DNA of 64,000 bases from Butyrivibrio sp. (lineage in GTDB: Bacteria; Bacillota; Clostridia; Lachnospirales; Lachnospiraceae): contig SVFY01000013.1 of assembly GCA_015056625.1 (NCBI GenBank), positions 21,503-85,502 on the forward strand, read 5' to 3'. A program made the translations under genes and the position numbers. Below the pieces are notes generated by a model. The model had not been told where the DNA came from. It searched no databases and saw only the letters and a list, made by a program, of their open reading frames with translations. Shown one piece after another: positions 62,972 to 64,000 of the stretch. Within the stretch, counting starts at the first letter, position 1. Each line of letters begins with the position of its first letter.

Positions 62972-63886
62972 ATGGAAAACAATGAGATAAAGTCAGGTGG
63001 ACTTCATAAATTTAAATTTGGAGATGTGATCTTCTACATCTTCCTGTATCTATTCATGCTGATCTTCTGTGTAGTAACCATTTATCCGGTTCTTAACACA
63101 CTGGCCATTTCCTTCAACGACGGTGTCGATGCAATGAGAGGCGGAGTACACTTATGGCCAAGAATCTTTACTACCCAGAACTACTCAGCGGTACTTGCTC
63201 TTAGAAACATTGGTCGCGGCGCTTTAATATCAGTTCTTAGAACTGTTCTTGGAACACTCTTTGCTGTTGTTGCCAATGCGCTGCTTGCATTTATAGTAAG
63301 CCAAAAGAACTTTGTATTCAGATCTCAGCTTTCTCTTTTCTGGGTTATAACAATGTATGTTAACGGTGGTATGATCCCTATCATGCTCCTGTACAGAAAC
63401 CTTCATCTTACAAATTCCTTCTGGGTTTATGTAATACCTGGAATGATCAGTGGTTTCAACATGCTGGTTATGAGAACCTACATGGAAGGTCTTCCTGATT
63501 CACTTCAGGAGGCAGCTCAGATCGACGGCGCTGGCTACATGAAGATATTCGTATCAGTAGTATCACCACTTTGCAAACCAATTTATGCAACAATAGCTCT
63601 TTTCGTAGCTGTTGGTCAGTGGAACTCCTGGTTTGATACAATGCTCTACAACAGAATGGCAGACCAGTACACAACACTTCAGTACGAGCTGATGAAGATG
63701 CTTTCAGCTGTTACCAGCCTTAAGGGAAATGCAGGTGCAGCCACAACAGGAACTCAGGTAAATATCACTCCTGTATCTGTAAGAGCTGCAGCAACCATTA
63801 TCACAATGGCACCTATCGTAATGCTTTACCCATTCCTTCAGAGGTATTTCGTTGCCGGTCTTACAATCGGTGGCGTTAAAGAATAA
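62972..63886 (+). CDS. ABC transporter permease (LplC type), importer 2
   Basis: 304 residues, six membrane segments, EAA loop QEAAQIDGAGYMKIFVSVVSPL (about 187), and C terminus RYFVAGLTIGGVKE as in the LplC/YtcP group. AGGGAGGTG precedes the ATG. As with importer 1, no ATPase follows within the window. Confidence 0.94.
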   Translation: MENNEIKSGGLHKFKFGDVIFYIFLYLFMLIFCVVTIYPVLNTLAISFNDGVDAMRGGVHLWPRIFTTQNYSAVLALRNIGRGALISVLRTVLGTLFAVVANALLAFIVSQKNFVFRSQLSLFWVITMYVNGGMIPIMLLYRNLHLTNSFWVYVIPGMISGFNMLVMRTYMEGLPDSLQEAAQIDGAGYMKIFVSVVSPLCKPIYATIALFVAVGQWNSWFDTMLYNRMADQYTTLQYELMKMLSAVTSLKGNAGAATTGTQVNITPVSVRAAATIITMAPIVMLYPFLQRYFVAGLTIGGVKE

Positions 63887-64000
63887 TACCTGTCGATTAC
63901 ATGAAAACGGCCCGGAGCAATGCTGATATGTACCCAGAATCCTGGACACATATTTATGAACTAGGCTGAACACATGGATGCTATCCTGTATTGTGCAGGT
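63887..64000. other. right-edge non-coding stretch
   Basis: After the second permease I see no convincing start codon with ribosome site, hairpin or repeat in the last 114 bases; the operon may continue beyond the edge. Confidence 0.4.

Noticed and set aside
41852..63886. Recently acquired genomic island
   Set aside because: No integrase, transposase, tRNA border or flanking direct repeat was seen, and codon use looks like that of neighbouring genes; only the two REP-like elements hint at mobility.

Overview
The window reads as a chromosomal segment of a Gram-positive anaerobe of the class Clostridia, most likely a Lachnospiraceae xylan degrader of the Butyrivibrio/Pseudobutyrivibrio kind. 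This is inferred from the hrcA-grpE-dnaK-dnaJ-prmA-rsmE order with a CIRCE operator, from spoVG, the glgC/glgD pair, an HPr-like protein without the active-site His, DnaD/DnaI-type replication proteins, CUT1 sugar importers without their own ATPase, and strong AGGAGG ribosome sites. I found no rRNA, tRNA, CRISPR array, prophage or transposase gene.

Housekeeping half (1-38.5 kb). A truncated mtaB and an HPr-like gene diverge at the left edge. A long minus-strand stress/translation cluster follows: hrcA, grpE, dnaK, dnaJ, prmA, rsmE, a cysteine desulfurase and thiI, headed by a sigma-A-type promoter and a perfect CIRCE. Upstream lie a Lys/Ala-rich histone-H1-like protein, a PAP2 phosphatase with an aminotransferase, mfd and pth, and spoVG with glgD and glgC. 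On the plus strand are murC, then a DnaD-like protein, a DnaC/DnaI-like helicase loader and PRPP synthetase; a cluster of DnaA-box-like 9-mers lies between murC and dnaD. Then come minus-strand genes for a HAD phosphatase, a LUD protein, a small membrane protein, a diguanylate cyclase, an orphan FakA-like domain, an HtrA protease, a small unknown, galE, a eukaryote-type UDP-sugar pyrophosphorylase and a secreted GH25 lysozyme with cell-wall-binding repeats. A two-domain polyphosphate kinase 2, a D-2-hydroxyacid dehydrogenase and a DUF1848 protein complete this half.

Xylan half (38.6-63.9 kb). Here is a dense locus for intracellular breakdown of substituted xylo-oligosaccharides: a FucI-like isomerase with xylulokinase; GH3; two importers (each a lipoprotein plus two permeases); both known families of xylan alpha-glucuronidase (GH115 and GH67); a SASA-type acetylesterase; and a carboxylesterase-GH43 fusion. 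Two AraC-type regulators lie inside it. None of the hydrolases has a signal peptide and no endoxylanase is present, so the locus appears to import branched oligosaccharides cut elsewhere, remove acetyl/acyl, glucuronosyl and arabinosyl/xylosyl groups in the cytoplasm, and feed xylose to xylulose 5-phosphate.

Points most worth following: the contiguous DnaA-box array upstream of dnaD; a 67-bp perfect inverted repeat and a related 28-bp repeat, each starting at the stop codon of a gene and sharing a GGGGACGG-type core; the FucI-like isomerase in the place expected for xylose isomerase; the esterase-GH43 fusion; and candidate operators (palindromes and a direct repeat) before the xylan operons.
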